Assembly: GCA_018813065.1 (NCBI GenBank)
Contig: JAHJCH010000085.1
Location: 1 to 36,004, forward strand
Reading direction: 5' to 3'
DNA length: 36,004 nucleotides
Origin: Myxococcota bacterium
GTDB lineage: Bacteria > Myxococcota_A > Bradymonadia > UBA7976 > UBA1532
This document shows positions 26,509 through 35,216 of the stretch, piece after piece; the stretch's first letter is position 1; every line of letters begins with the position of its first letter. Both the position numbers and the translations under genes were made by a program. The notes beneath the pieces are model-generated. The model made no database searches. It saw only the letters and a list, made by a program, of their open reading frames with translations, and was not told the origin of the DNA.

Positions 26509-28566
26509 ATGGGCGCACGGTTCGCGGGGGTGATCTTCCCCTCAGCGGTGGTGGCGATGCTGCTGTTGATGGTCATCCCCATCCCCACCTTCCTCCTCGA
26601 TGTCTTCCTCGCCTTCAACATCACGCTGGGGCTGATCATCCTCGTCGTCGCCCTCTACCTCCAGCGCCCGCTGGACTTCTCCAGCTTCCCCGCGCTGCTG
26701 CTCGTCTCCACGCTCTTTCGCCTCACGCTCAACATCGCCTCCACCCGGCTGATCCTGCTCGATGGCGACGCGGGCGCGATCATCAACACGTTTGGCGACT
26801 TCGTGGTGGGCGGCAACTATGTGGTGGGCATCATCGTGTTCGTCATCCTGGTGATCATCAACTTCGTGGTGATCACCAAGGGCTCGGGGCGCATCGCCGA
26901 GGTGGGCGCGCGCTTCACCCTCGACGCCATGCCGGGCAAGCAGATGGCCATCGACGCCGACCTCAACGCGGGGCTGCTCGATGAGGCCACCGCCCGCAAG
27001 CGCCGCGAAGAGATCCAGATGGAGGCGGACTTCTACGGCGCCATGGACGGCGCCTCCAAGTTCGTGCGCGGCGACGCCATCGCCGGCATCATGATCACGA
27101 TCATCAACATCATCGGCGGCTTCATCATCGGCATGACCCAGCACGGGCTGCCCGCCGCCGAGGCCGCCGCCAAGTTCACCATCCTCACCGTCGGCGACGG
27201 GCTCGTCAGCCAGATCCCCGCCCTGGTCATCTCCACCGCCGCGGGCATCATCGTCTCCCGCGCCGCGGGCAGCTCGGATCTGGGCGGGCAGCTCATCCAC
27301 CAGCTCTTCTCCAGCAAGAAGGTGCTGCGCCTCGTCGGCGTGATGTTGGCGATCCTGGCCCTCGCGCCGGGCATGCCCAAGATCATCTTCTTCACCATCG
27401 CCGGGCTGCTGATCTTCGCCAGCCGCGCGCCCAAGGCGGGCGAGGCGGGCTTGGGCGAGGGCGGTGAGCCGCTGCCCGCGCTGGAGGGCCACGCCGCCGA
27501 TGGGGGGCCGCCGCTGCGGCCCGAGGCCGAGCCCATCGAGGCGCTGCTGCCCTTGGACTTGCTGGAGCTTGAGGTGGGCTATGGCCTCATCCCGCTGGTG
27601 GATCGCGGCCAAGGCGGCGCGCTGCTGGACCGGATTCAGAACCTCCGCCGCCAGTTCGCCAGCCAGATGGGCGTCATCATCCCCTCGGTGCATATCCGCG
27701 ACAACCTCCAGCGCCCCCCCGGCGGCTACGCCATGCTGATCAAGGGGGTGGATGTGGCTGTGGGTGAGCTGATGCCCGATCATCTCATGGCCATGAACCC
27801 AGGCGACGCCTTTGGGGAGCTGCCCGGCGTCGCGACGGTGGAGCCCGCCTTCGGGATGGCCGCCGTCTGGATCACCAAGGATCTGCGCGCCGAGGCGGAG
27901 CGCATGGGCTACACCGTCGTTGACAGCGGCACCGTCATCGCCACGCACATCTCCGAGGTGCTCAAGAACCACGCCCATGAGCTGCTGGGGCGCCAAGAGC
28001 TGCAAGAGCTCATCGATCTCTTCGCCGAGAAGTCGCCCAAGGTCGTCGAGGCGCTGATCCCAGACAAGCTGGGGCTCGGTGAGGTGCTCAAGGTGGCGCG
28101 CAACCTCCTCAAAGAGCAGCTGAGCATCCGTGATCTGCGCACGATCTTGGAGGCGTTGGCGGATCACGTTCACCTGACCAAGAGCCCGGAGATCCTCACG
28201 GAGTTCGTCCGCCACCGCCTCGCGCGCTATATCTCCAGCCAGGTCAAGGGTGAGGACGGTGAGATCCACGTCATCACGCTGGAGCCCGCCTTGGAGGAGC
28301 GGCTACGCGGGCAGATGCAGCAGATGGACGAGAGCTTCCACTTCAACCTGCCTCAGCCACAGGCCGAGCGTCTCTTGAGCCAGCTCGATCAGGCCATGAG
28401 CCAGATGGGCGTGATGGGGTATTTGCCCGTGCTCCTCGTCGCCCCCGAGCTGCGCCGCGCCACATACAACCTGCTGTCGGGCTTTATGAGCGATCTGGTG
28501 GTCATCTCCCATAAAGAGATCGCCCCAGGCTTCGCCACCCGCGTCGAGGCGCGCGTCAGCGGCTGA
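26509..28566 (+). CDS. flhA: Flagellar export protein FlhA
   Basis: DVFLAFNITLGLIILVVALYLQRPLDFSSFPALLLVSTLFRLTLNIASTRLIL, GSGRIAEVGARFTLDAMPGKQMAIDADLNAGL. Confidence 0.98.
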   Translation: MGARFAGVIFPSAVVAMLLLMVIPIPTFLLDVFLAFNITLGLIILVVALYLQRPLDFSSFPALLLVSTLFRLTLNIASTRLILLDGDAGAIINTFGDFVVGGNYVVGIIVFVILVIINFVVITKGSGRIAEVGARFTLDAMPGKQMAIDADLNAGLLDEATARKRREEIQMEADFYGAMDGASKFVRGDAIAGIMITIINIIGGFIIGMTQHGLPAAEAAAKFTILTVGDGLVSQIPALVISTAAGIIVSRAAGSSDLGGQLIHQLFSSKKVLRLVGVMLAILALAPGMPKIIFFTIAGLLIFASRAPKAGEAGLGEGGEPLPALEGHAADGGPPLRPEAEPIEALLPLDLLELEVGYGLIPLVDRGQGGALLDRIQNLRRQFASQMGVIIPSVHIRDNLQRPPGGYAMLIKGVDVAVGELMPDHLMAMNPGDAFGELPGVATVEPAFGMAAVWITKDLRAEAERMGYTVVDSGTVIATHISEVLKNHAHELLGRQELQELIDLFAEKSPKVVEALIPDKLGLGEVLKVARNLLKEQLSIRDLRTILEALADHVHLTKSPEILTEFVRHRLARYISSQVKGEDGEIHVITLEPALEERLRGQMQQMDESFHFNLPQPQAERLLSQLDQAMSQMGVMGYLPVLLVAPELRRATYNLLSGFMSDLVVISHKEIAPGFATRVEARVSG

Positions 28567-28649
28567 GCCCCCAGCGCGTCCCCCTTGAGGCGCGCGGGTG
28601 CCCGGCCTAACTTGGGGCCACACCCAAAGCGCGAGAGGAGGCCTGTTGG

Positions 28650-30437
28650 ATGATCTGCGCCCGCTGCCATGAAGAGATCGAGGCGCCACACCCAGAGGCG
28701 TTGGGCGACCTCAGCTGTCCGCGCTGCGGCCAAGCCCCCCTCGTCGATGGCCGCTACCGCCTCGACGCCGTCGTCGGCCAAGGCGCGCTGGGCACCGTCT
28801 ACCGCGCCCTCGAGATCCACCGCCAGGAGATCGTCGCCATCAAGGCCCTGCCGCTGGTCCATGGCCATGATCATAAGCGGCTGGAGCTGATCCAACGCGA
28901 GATCGATGTCCTGACGCAGCTGCGCCACCCCCAGATCGCGGGATGTCAAGAGCACGTCGTCTTGAGCCAAGGCCCTGAGCGCGTCGTCTATCTCGTATTG
29001 GCGTTCATCGACGGCGAGACGCTGGCCGAGGAGATGACCCACACCCGTTATCACGTCGATGGGGTGCTGGCGATCCTCCAAGCCCTCCTCGAGATCCTCG
29101 CCTACCTCCACACCCTCGCCCCCCCCGTCATCCACCGCGACATCAAGCCGGGCAACGTCATGCGCCGCCGCAGCGACGCGCAGCTCGTGCTCGTTGACTT
29201 TGGCTCTGTCCGCGACACGCTGCACGATCCCAAGCTGGGGGGGAGCACCGTGACCGGCTCCTTTGGCTATATGGCCCCCGAGCAGTTCGCCGGTGAGGCG
29301 GGGCCGGAGACCGACATCTATGGGCTGGGCGCCTTGGCCGTCGCCCTCCTCTCGCGCCGCGCGCCCTCGACCATGATGGGCACCGGCTGGGGCTTGGCTT
29401 GGCGCGATTATGTGCAGGTTAACCCCGCCGTCGAGGCCCTCTTGGCGCGGATGCTGGAGCCGGATCGCAGCCGACGCGCGGCCGACGCGGGCGCGCTGCG
29501 GGCCGAGATCGAGCGTCTCCGCGCCGGCGAGGTCGCCTCCCCCCTCGTCCACGCCGCGCAGCCCCTCCAGCCCTTGAGCCCCCCCGCTTCAATCGCCGCG
29601 TTGACGCAGGTGAGCCAGCTCTCCTTGCCGCGCCCGTGGACGCTCAAGGGCGCTTGGCGCCGCCTCAAGCAAGCGGCGGTGGTGGGCGTGGCCCTCTGCG
29701 CGCTCGCGGGGCTGTGGGTCTATTGGCCCGCCATGTTCGCCGATCCGGTCCCTGGCCCCACCCTGGAGGCCATCCGCGCCGAGGCCCTCTCCGAGCATCA
29801 GCGCCTCAAGCGATTGGGCGCGCTGTCGCCCTCCAAGCGCGCTGAGCTGGATCAGTGGATGTATCTCATCGAGCTGCGCTCGGTCAGCGGCAATGAGGAC
29901 AACATCCAGCGCCTCATCCATCGCTTTGAGCGTGAGTTTGCGCAGCCCGTGGTGCTTAAAGCGGCGCAGGTGGAGGCCGTCGTCGCCGAGATGAAGCGCC
30001 AAGCCGCCGCGCGGGTGGCGATCAAGGGCGAGGGCTACGACACGGTGCGGGCCATCATCGAGCCCATCCTGGCGACGCTGCCCTCGCCAGCGGAGTGCCT
30101 CAGAGGCTTGGTGATGTCCAATGAGGAGCGCTTTATCGCGGCCTTCTTGGTCAATGAGTACTTTGGGGGCGATCACTATCATCGCTATAACCGCCGCCAA
30201 GAGATCTTTCGTTGGCTGATCTCCGGGCCACAGTATCGCCCCTGGTCATTGCCGGTGATTGAGGAGGTGCTCAGGGAGAGCTACGTCTCCAGTTACTCCG
30301 ATTCAGAGTACATCTTGGCGCTCAAAGCGGCCCGGCCCATCGTCGGCGGGCACTTTGAGGCTTGGTATGAAGACGTGCGCGGCGCGCCTTATCGGTGGGA
30401 GCAGCTTAACGCTTGGATGCCGTGGTCTTTGCTCTAA
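28650..30437 (+). CDS. Ser/Thr protein kinase with N-terminal zinc ribbon, one TM segment and uncharacterised C-terminus
   Basis: CARC-x18-CPRC, GQGALGTVY, VAIK, HRDIKPGN, DFG, GYMAPEQF; TM-like VVGVALCALAGLWVYWPAMF. Confidence 0.9.
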   Translation: MICARCHEEIEAPHPEALGDLSCPRCGQAPLVDGRYRLDAVVGQGALGTVYRALEIHRQEIVAIKALPLVHGHDHKRLELIQREIDVLTQLRHPQIAGCQEHVVLSQGPERVVYLVLAFIDGETLAEEMTHTRYHVDGVLAILQALLEILAYLHTLAPPVIHRDIKPGNVMRRRSDAQLVLVDFGSVRDTLHDPKLGGSTVTGSFGYMAPEQFAGEAGPETDIYGLGALAVALLSRRAPSTMMGTGWGLAWRDYVQVNPAVEALLARMLEPDRSRRAADAGALRAEIERLRAGEVASPLVHAAQPLQPLSPPASIAALTQVSQLSLPRPWTLKGAWRRLKQAAVVGVALCALAGLWVYWPAMFADPVPGPTLEAIRAEALSEHQRLKRLGALSPSKRAELDQWMYLIELRSVSGNEDNIQRLIHRFEREFAQPVVLKAAQVEAVVAEMKRQAAARVAIKGEGYDTVRAIIEPILATLPSPAECLRGLVMSNEERFIAAFLVNEYFGGDHYHRYNRRQEIFRWLISGPQYRPWSLPVIEEVLRESYVSSYSDSEYILALKAARPIVGGHFEAWYEDVRGAPYRWEQLNAWMPWSLL

Positions 30438-32224
30438 ACCTCGTCCTCACCCTCAAATTTCATCTCCATCGCCGCCTTATCGTTGGCGAGCATCGCCTTG
30501 ACTCGGCCACCAATTCGGCCCGCCGCGTTGATGATAAAGTGCTGCGCGGTGGCGATCTTGTTGTCGTGGAAGACCGCGCGCTTCTCGACCCGCTTGGCGG
30601 CCACGGCCATCATCAGATGCAGCCAAGACAGCACCGCGTCGCCCGTGAGCATCAGCATCGGCGTCGCTTGCAAGAACACGCCGTCCACATCGCCCTTGGC
30701 GAAGCCCTCACCGAGCTTCATCGCCACCAAACCCAGGCTATCGCGGGTCTTCTCCATCACCCCCGCCAGCTCGGCGAGACCCTCGGCCTTGGCCTCCGCG
30801 ATCGTCTCGCTCATCCGCCCCAGTAGATCCTTGAGCGAGGCGCCCTTCGCCAAACCGAGCTTGCGCGCCACCAGATCCAACGCCTGGATGCCCGTCGTGC
30901 CCTCATAGAGCCGGGCGATGACCATATCGCGCAGGTTTTGCTCCAGCGGGTGATCGCTGAGGTAGCCGTGGCCGCCGAGGACCAGGATCGAATCGGAGAC
31001 GGCCTGGTAGCAGACCTCGGAGGCGTAGCCCTTACACAGCGGGGTCAAGAGCCCCGCCATGGCCTCGTTGCGCTCGGGCTCTTGGCCGGCGGCGACGAGA
31101 TCCTGCTGGAGCGAGGCGTAGGAGAGCAGCGCGCGGACGCCCTCGACGTAGCCGCGCATGTCCATCAGCATCCGGCGCACGTCGGGGTGCTTGATGATGG
31201 CGCAGCTCTTGGCCTGGGGGTCGCGCATGTCCTTGGGGGCCACGCCCTGGACGCGATCCAGCGCGTACTGGTGGGCGTAGCGGTAGGCGGCCTCGGCCAC
31301 GCCGAGGGCCTGGAGCCCCACGGCGATGCGCGCGGTGTTCATCATCTTGAACATGGCCGCCAGGCCCTTGCGCTGCTCGCCGATCAGCTCGCCCACGGCG
31401 GGGGCGTCCTCGCCGAAGGCCAGCGTGCAGGTGGGCGAGGCGTGGATGCCCATCTTGTGCTCGATCCCCGTGCAGACGACGCCGTTGCGCGCGCCGAGGC
31501 GCCCCTTCTCATCGAGCTGATACTTGTTGACCAAGAACAGCGAGATCCCCCGCGTGCCCGCCGGATCGCCCTCCACGCGCGCCAGCACGGGGTAGACGAT
31601 GTTCTGGCTGAGGTCGTGCTCCCCCCAGCTGATAAAGATCTTGGTCCCCGTGATGTGCCAGGTGCCGTCCGGCTGCTGCTTGGCCGTGGCCCGCAGGGCG
31701 CCGACGTCGCTGCCCGCGCTGGCCTCGGTGAGGCACATCGTGCCGCCCCACTCGCCGCTGAGGAGCTTGGGGACGTAGCGCTTGATCTGCTGCTTGGTGC
31801 CCGCGTGGGCGATCAGATCGGCGGCGCCGTGGCCCAGCCCCGGCAGGATGTAGAAGGCCACGTTGGCGCCGATCAGCGCCGACTGCGGCAGGACGGCCAG
31901 GCTCTTGGGGAGGTTGAAGCCGCCGAGATCCTCGGGCTCGGTCAGCCCAATCCAGCCCCCCTCGCAGAAGCTCTTGTAGGCGGCCTTAAAGCTCTCGGGC
32001 GTGGTCACGGCGCCCGCCTCAAACTTGAGCCCCTCGCGATCGCCATCGACGTTGGTGGGCAAGAGCGCCTCGGCCTGCTTAAGGGCCGAGTCCATGATCA
32101 TCTCGAAGGTCTCCCAGGACTGCCCCTCGAACTGCGCCGTCTCAAAGAGGCGATCGACCTTGAGGACATCACGGACGAGGAAGGAGACATCTCTACGATC
32201 TTGTAGGCCGAGGCTCATAAGCAC
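30434..32224 (-). CDS. Acyl-CoA dehydrogenase
   Basis: GTMCLTEASAGSDVGALRATAKQQPDGTWHITGTKIFISWGEHD, YLSDHPLEQNLRDMVIARLYEGTTGIQALDLVARKLG. Confidence 0.95.
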   Translation of the reverse strand: MLMSLGLQDRRDVSFLVRDVLKVDRLFETAQFEGQSWETFEMIMDSALKQAEALLPTNVDGDREGLKFEAGAVTTPESFKAAYKSFCEGGWIGLTEPEDLGGFNLPKSLAVLPQSALIGANVAFYILPGLGHGAADLIAHAGTKQQIKRYVPKLLSGEWGGTMCLTEASAGSDVGALRATAKQQPDGTWHITGTKIFISWGEHDLSQNIVYPVLARVEGDPAGTRGISLFLVNKYQLDEKGRLGARNGVVCTGIEHKMGIHASPTCTLAFGEDAPAVGELIGEQRKGLAAMFKMMNTARIAVGLQALGVAEAAYRYAHQYALDRVQGVAPKDMRDPQAKSCAIIKHPDVRRMLMDMRGYVEGVRALLSYASLQQDLVAAGQEPERNEAMAGLLTPLCKGYASEVCYQAVSDSILVLGGHGYLSDHPLEQNLRDMVIARLYEGTTGIQALDLVARKLGLAKGASLKDLLGRMSETIAEAKAEGLAELAGVMEKTRDSLGLVAMKLGEGFAKGDVDGVFLQATPMLMLTGDAVLSWLHLMMAVAAKRVEKRAVFHDNKIATAQHFIINAAGRIGGRVKAMLANDKAAMEMKFEGEDEV

Positions 32225-32402
32225 TCCAGGGGTGGGACGCAGGAGGCGCCGAGAGGGGTCGCGGGCCTCTGGATGCGTGTTCTCAGGCGATGATGCGTTG
32301 CGTCAAAAGCGAACGCAACGGTTGTGAAATGTGGATCGGAGTAAACCATGAAAAAAAAGCACACAGATCACATCTTTAGTTGTGACATTTTCTCGGCCAT
32401 CA

Positions 32403-32430
32403 CCCCCGCCGCGATGAATCGCGGCGGGGG
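32403..32430. repeat. 13-bp perfect inverted repeat CCCCCGCCGCGAT-GA-ATCGCGGCGGGGG
   Basis: Read directly; first of the intergenic hairpin array. Confidence 0.9.
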
Positions 32431-32442
32431 CAGGCGCTCCGC

Positions 32443-32655
32443 TGCGGCTTTGCCGCACTCAGCGAATCCTTCGGATTCACTTCGTCCACGTTCTTGGCGC
32501 TTTGCGCCAATTCCTCGCGCGAAAAAATCCGCTCTGCGGATTGTTTTCTTGCTCCAGCCTGTCCGCCTTGAGCGCCTTCGGCGCCTCAGCGAGCCGCTGT
32601 GCGGCTCACTTCGTCCGCGTTCTTGTCGGGCTTCGCCCGCCAATTCATCGCGCGG
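32443..32655. repeat. Array of seven short hairpins, mostly 3-nt loops, in two imperfect ~128-bp units
   Basis: Hairpins at 32443-32457, 32464-32478, 32494-32510, 32526-32542, 32572-32584, 32591-32607, 32627-32639; shared linkers CTCAGC, ACTTCGTCCRCGTTC, TTCMTCGCGCG. Confidence 0.88.
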
Positions 32656-32817
32656 ATGAAGTCCGAAAAATGTCGGTGCTGCGCGCCAAAGCCCGCAATC
32701 GTGATCGGAGATCTCGCGGCCCTGGCCCCCGCGTCGCCCCCCCGCGTCGTTGAGCGCGCCAGCCCTCTTGAGCGCCTTGATTGAAACGCAGAGATAAAAA
32801 GCAGAGCATACGCCGCC

Positions 32818-33447
32818 ATGCGCCGCCCCCTCCTCAGCCTGCTCTTCCTCGCCCCGCTCACCCTCAGCGGGCTGACGCTCTACTTCGCCTGGCCCTACTA
32901 CCGCCTGCCCCTAGAGGCCCGCCCTTGGTCCCACCTCCACGATCTCTTCGGCCCCTCCAACGCCTGGGGGCACTGGGTGGGCGTCATCGGCTCGGCGCTC
33001 CTCCTCGCCTGCCTCCTCTACCTGGGGCGCCGCGCGTGGTCTTGGCCGGGGGCGGCGACGGCTTGGCTGAGCTTTCACGTCTGGAGCGCGCTGGGCGGGA
33101 TGGCGTTGATCATCCCCCACTCCAGCTTCTTGGCCAAGAACTGGGTGGCCAACACCTCGATGATCGCCCTGGGCGTCTTATTGGTGACGGGGCTCTTTGG
33201 GCGCTGGGGCTTCGCCTGGGTGGCGGGGGTCGATGACGCCGTGGCCCTGCCAGGCGAGGGGCGGCTGCTGCATCAAGCGCGCGGCCCGCTCAGCCCTGAG
33301 CTGCGCCGCCTGCGCCGCCGCGCCCGCGTCAAGCAAGCCGCGCGGCTGTGGAAGCCGCTTCACCGCCTCGCCACCTACATCTTCCTCCTCTCCTTCGTGG
33401 CGCACCTCGCCATCGTGATCTTCGTCGGGGGCGTATGGCTCGACTGA
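32818..33447 (+). CDS. Integral membrane b-type cytochrome-like protein (about 4 TM)
   Basis: His-bearing hydrophobic helices (AWGHWVGVIGSALLLACLLYL, SFHVWSALGGMALIIPHS, LHRLATYIFLLSFVAHLAIVIFV); overlaps a multiheme cytochrome gene. Confidence 0.7.
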   Translation: MRRPLLSLLFLAPLTLSGLTLYFAWPYYRLPLEARPWSHLHDLFGPSNAWGHWVGVIGSALLLACLLYLGRRAWSWPGAATAWLSFHVWSALGGMALIIPHSSFLAKNWVANTSMIALGVLLVTGLFGRWGFAWVAGVDDAVALPGEGRLLHQARGPLSPELRRLRRRARVKQAARLWKPLHRLATYIFLLSFVAHLAIVIFVGGVWLD

Positions 33448-35216
33448 TCGCCCTGACGCTGCTGGCGCTGGCCTGGCCCGCCGCCGCGCAGCTCTCCCCA
33501 GGCCCGCTCTCCGAGCCTCACGCGGCGCTGGATCATCAAGAGGGCTGCGTAGCGTGCCATGAGCGCCTGCGCAAGCAGACCAATGACCTCTGCGTTGAGT
33601 GTCACCCGCTGATCCAGGCGTCGCTCAAGGCCCGGCGCGGCTATCACGGGCTGCAAGCGCGGCGTCAGCGCTGCGCCGAGTGCCACCAAGAGCACCGTGG
33701 GCGCGATGTCTCCTTGATCCGCTGGCCGGGGGGCGCGCGCGACGCCTTCGCCCATGAGCGGACGGGCTATCGCTTGGAGGGCGCCCACGCGGATCTAAAG
33801 TGTGAGGCCTGTCATACCCGCGCGCGGATCGCTGAGCCAGCGGCGTTTAAGCTCAACCGCACCTACCTGGGGCTCTCCAAGGTGTGCCGGGTCTGTCACG
33901 CGCCGGAGAACCCCCACGGGGGGCAGTTCGCGCCGCGTGACTGCGATGAGTGCCACGATCAGCTGAGCTGGACCCCCAACGCCGCATCGAAGGCAGAGGC
34001 CAAGCGCGGCGCCGCGCGCTGGCCCAGCCGCTTTGATCACGATCGCCGCTTCCCCCTGCGCGGCCAACACCGCGACGTGGACTGTGAGGGCTGTCACCCC
34101 AACGGGCGCTTCGCCGACACCCCCAATGCCTGCGTCGGCTGCCACGACTCCGGGCACCCCCCACAGAGCGGCTTCGGCGAAGGCTGCGCCGACTGCCACA
34201 CGGATCAGGGCTGGAGCTTGATCATCTTCAAGCGGGCCACGCACCCCAAGCCGCTGCCCCTGCGCAACAAGCACGATCTGCCCGACTGTATGCGCTGTCA
34301 TGGCGGGGCTTTGCCGCGCGATCAGGGCTGCGAGGGCTGCCACCCCAGCCCCCACAGCGCGGGCTTCCGCCGCGACTGCCAGCGCTGCCACACGGATGAG
34401 GGCTGGCGGCCCACGATCAAGGGCCGCTTTCACCACGACATGACCCGCTTCCCGCTGGTGGGCGAGCACATCAAGCGCGACTGCGAGGCGTGCCACCCCA
34501 AGGCGAAGGGCGGGGCCGTGCGCCTCCAGCCCATCGCCCATGACACCTGCGCCGACTGTCATCAGGACCCCCACGGCGTCGGCTTTGAGCGGCCCTGCGA
34601 GGGCTGCCATCAGCCGCACGGCTTTCGCCCCTCGACCTTCCCCCTCAGCGACCACCCTCAGTGGATCCTCGACGGCGCCCACCGCGCGGTGGGCTGCGCG
34701 GCCTGCCACCAGACCGGCTCGGCCCTGGACTTCCGCTGGGGCGCGGCCTGCGCCGACTGCCATGAGGACGCCCACGCCGGGCAGTTTGAGGCGCGCCGCT
34801 GCGATGACTGCCATGATCTAGAGGGCTGGGCGGTGCCCCGCGCGCTTGTGCAGCACCCCGACTGGGTGGAGCGCGGCGCCCACGCCGAGGCCGAGTGCGC
34901 CCACTGTCACCCGGATGGCCGCTACGCCGACACCCCCGCGCGCTGCGAGGGCTGCCACGGCGCGCCGCACCTGGGGCAGTTTATCGCCACGCCGCCCAAG
35001 CGGCCCTGCGACGCCTGCCATCAAGTCGAGCGCAAGGATTGGGCGATGGCGCCCGACTGGGGGCACCCACACTGGCCCCTTGAGGGCGCCCACGCCAAGG
35101 CCAAGTGCGAGGCGTGCCATAAAGAGGTGCGGCTCAGCGACGGGCGGCTCGCCGTCCGCTGGCGGCTGGGCTTTCGCGACTGTGGGCGCTGTCATGAAAA
35201 CGTACATCAGAGGTGA
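33435..35216 (+). CDS. Secreted multiheme c-type cytochrome, 23 CxxCH motifs
   Basis: Signal peptide MARLIALTLLALAWPAAAQ; 23 CxxCH counted by eye; recurring GxHxxxxCxxCH module. Confidence 0.95.
   Translation: MARLIALTLLALAWPAAAQLSPGPLSEPHAALDHQEGCVACHERLRKQTNDLCVECHPLIQASLKARRGYHGLQARRQRCAECHQEHRGRDVSLIRWPGGARDAFAHERTGYRLEGAHADLKCEACHTRARIAEPAAFKLNRTYLGLSKVCRVCHAPENPHGGQFAPRDCDECHDQLSWTPNAASKAEAKRGAARWPSRFDHDRRFPLRGQHRDVDCEGCHPNGRFADTPNACVGCHDSGHPPQSGFGEGCADCHTDQGWSLIIFKRATHPKPLPLRNKHDLPDCMRCHGGALPRDQGCEGCHPSPHSAGFRRDCQRCHTDEGWRPTIKGRFHHDMTRFPLVGEHIKRDCEACHPKAKGGAVRLQPIAHDTCADCHQDPHGVGFERPCEGCHQPHGFRPSTFPLSDHPQWILDGAHRAVGCAACHQTGSALDFRWGAACADCHEDAHAGQFEARRCDDCHDLEGWAVPRALVQHPDWVERGAHAEAECAHCHPDGRYADTPARCEGCHGAPHLGQFIATPPKRPCDACHQVERKDWAMAPDWGHPHWPLEGAHAKAKCEACHKEVRLSDGRLAVRWRLGFRDCGRCHENVHQR

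Noticed and set aside
26542-28269. 575-aa minus-strand ORF opposite flhA
   Set aside because: Low-complexity D/G/H/Q-rich translation is the mirror of flhA codon bias; flhA is unmistakable.
30938-32206. 422-aa plus-strand ORF opposite acyl-CoA dehydrogenase
   Set aside because: Antisense artifact of high GC; no recognisable motif.
32361-32390. CRP-like site (TCACA-N8-TGTGA) near 32367
   Set aside because: Half-sites are in reverse orientation and spacing differs from the TGTGA-N6-TCACA consensus.
32368-32643. Short ORFs across the hairpin array (both strands), with repeated QERGRSE peptides
   Set aside because: The peptide repetition simply mirrors the DNA hairpin duplication; no RBS or domain evidence.
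32403-32655. CRISPR array interpretation of the intergenic repeats
   Set aside because: No constant direct repeat with regular unique spacers; the repeats are palindromes with changing stems, and no cas genes are present.
34818-35207. Minus-strand ORFs opposite the 23-heme cytochrome (also 33795-34814)
   Set aside because: Antisense of repeated CxxCH modules; repetitive A/V/G composition only.
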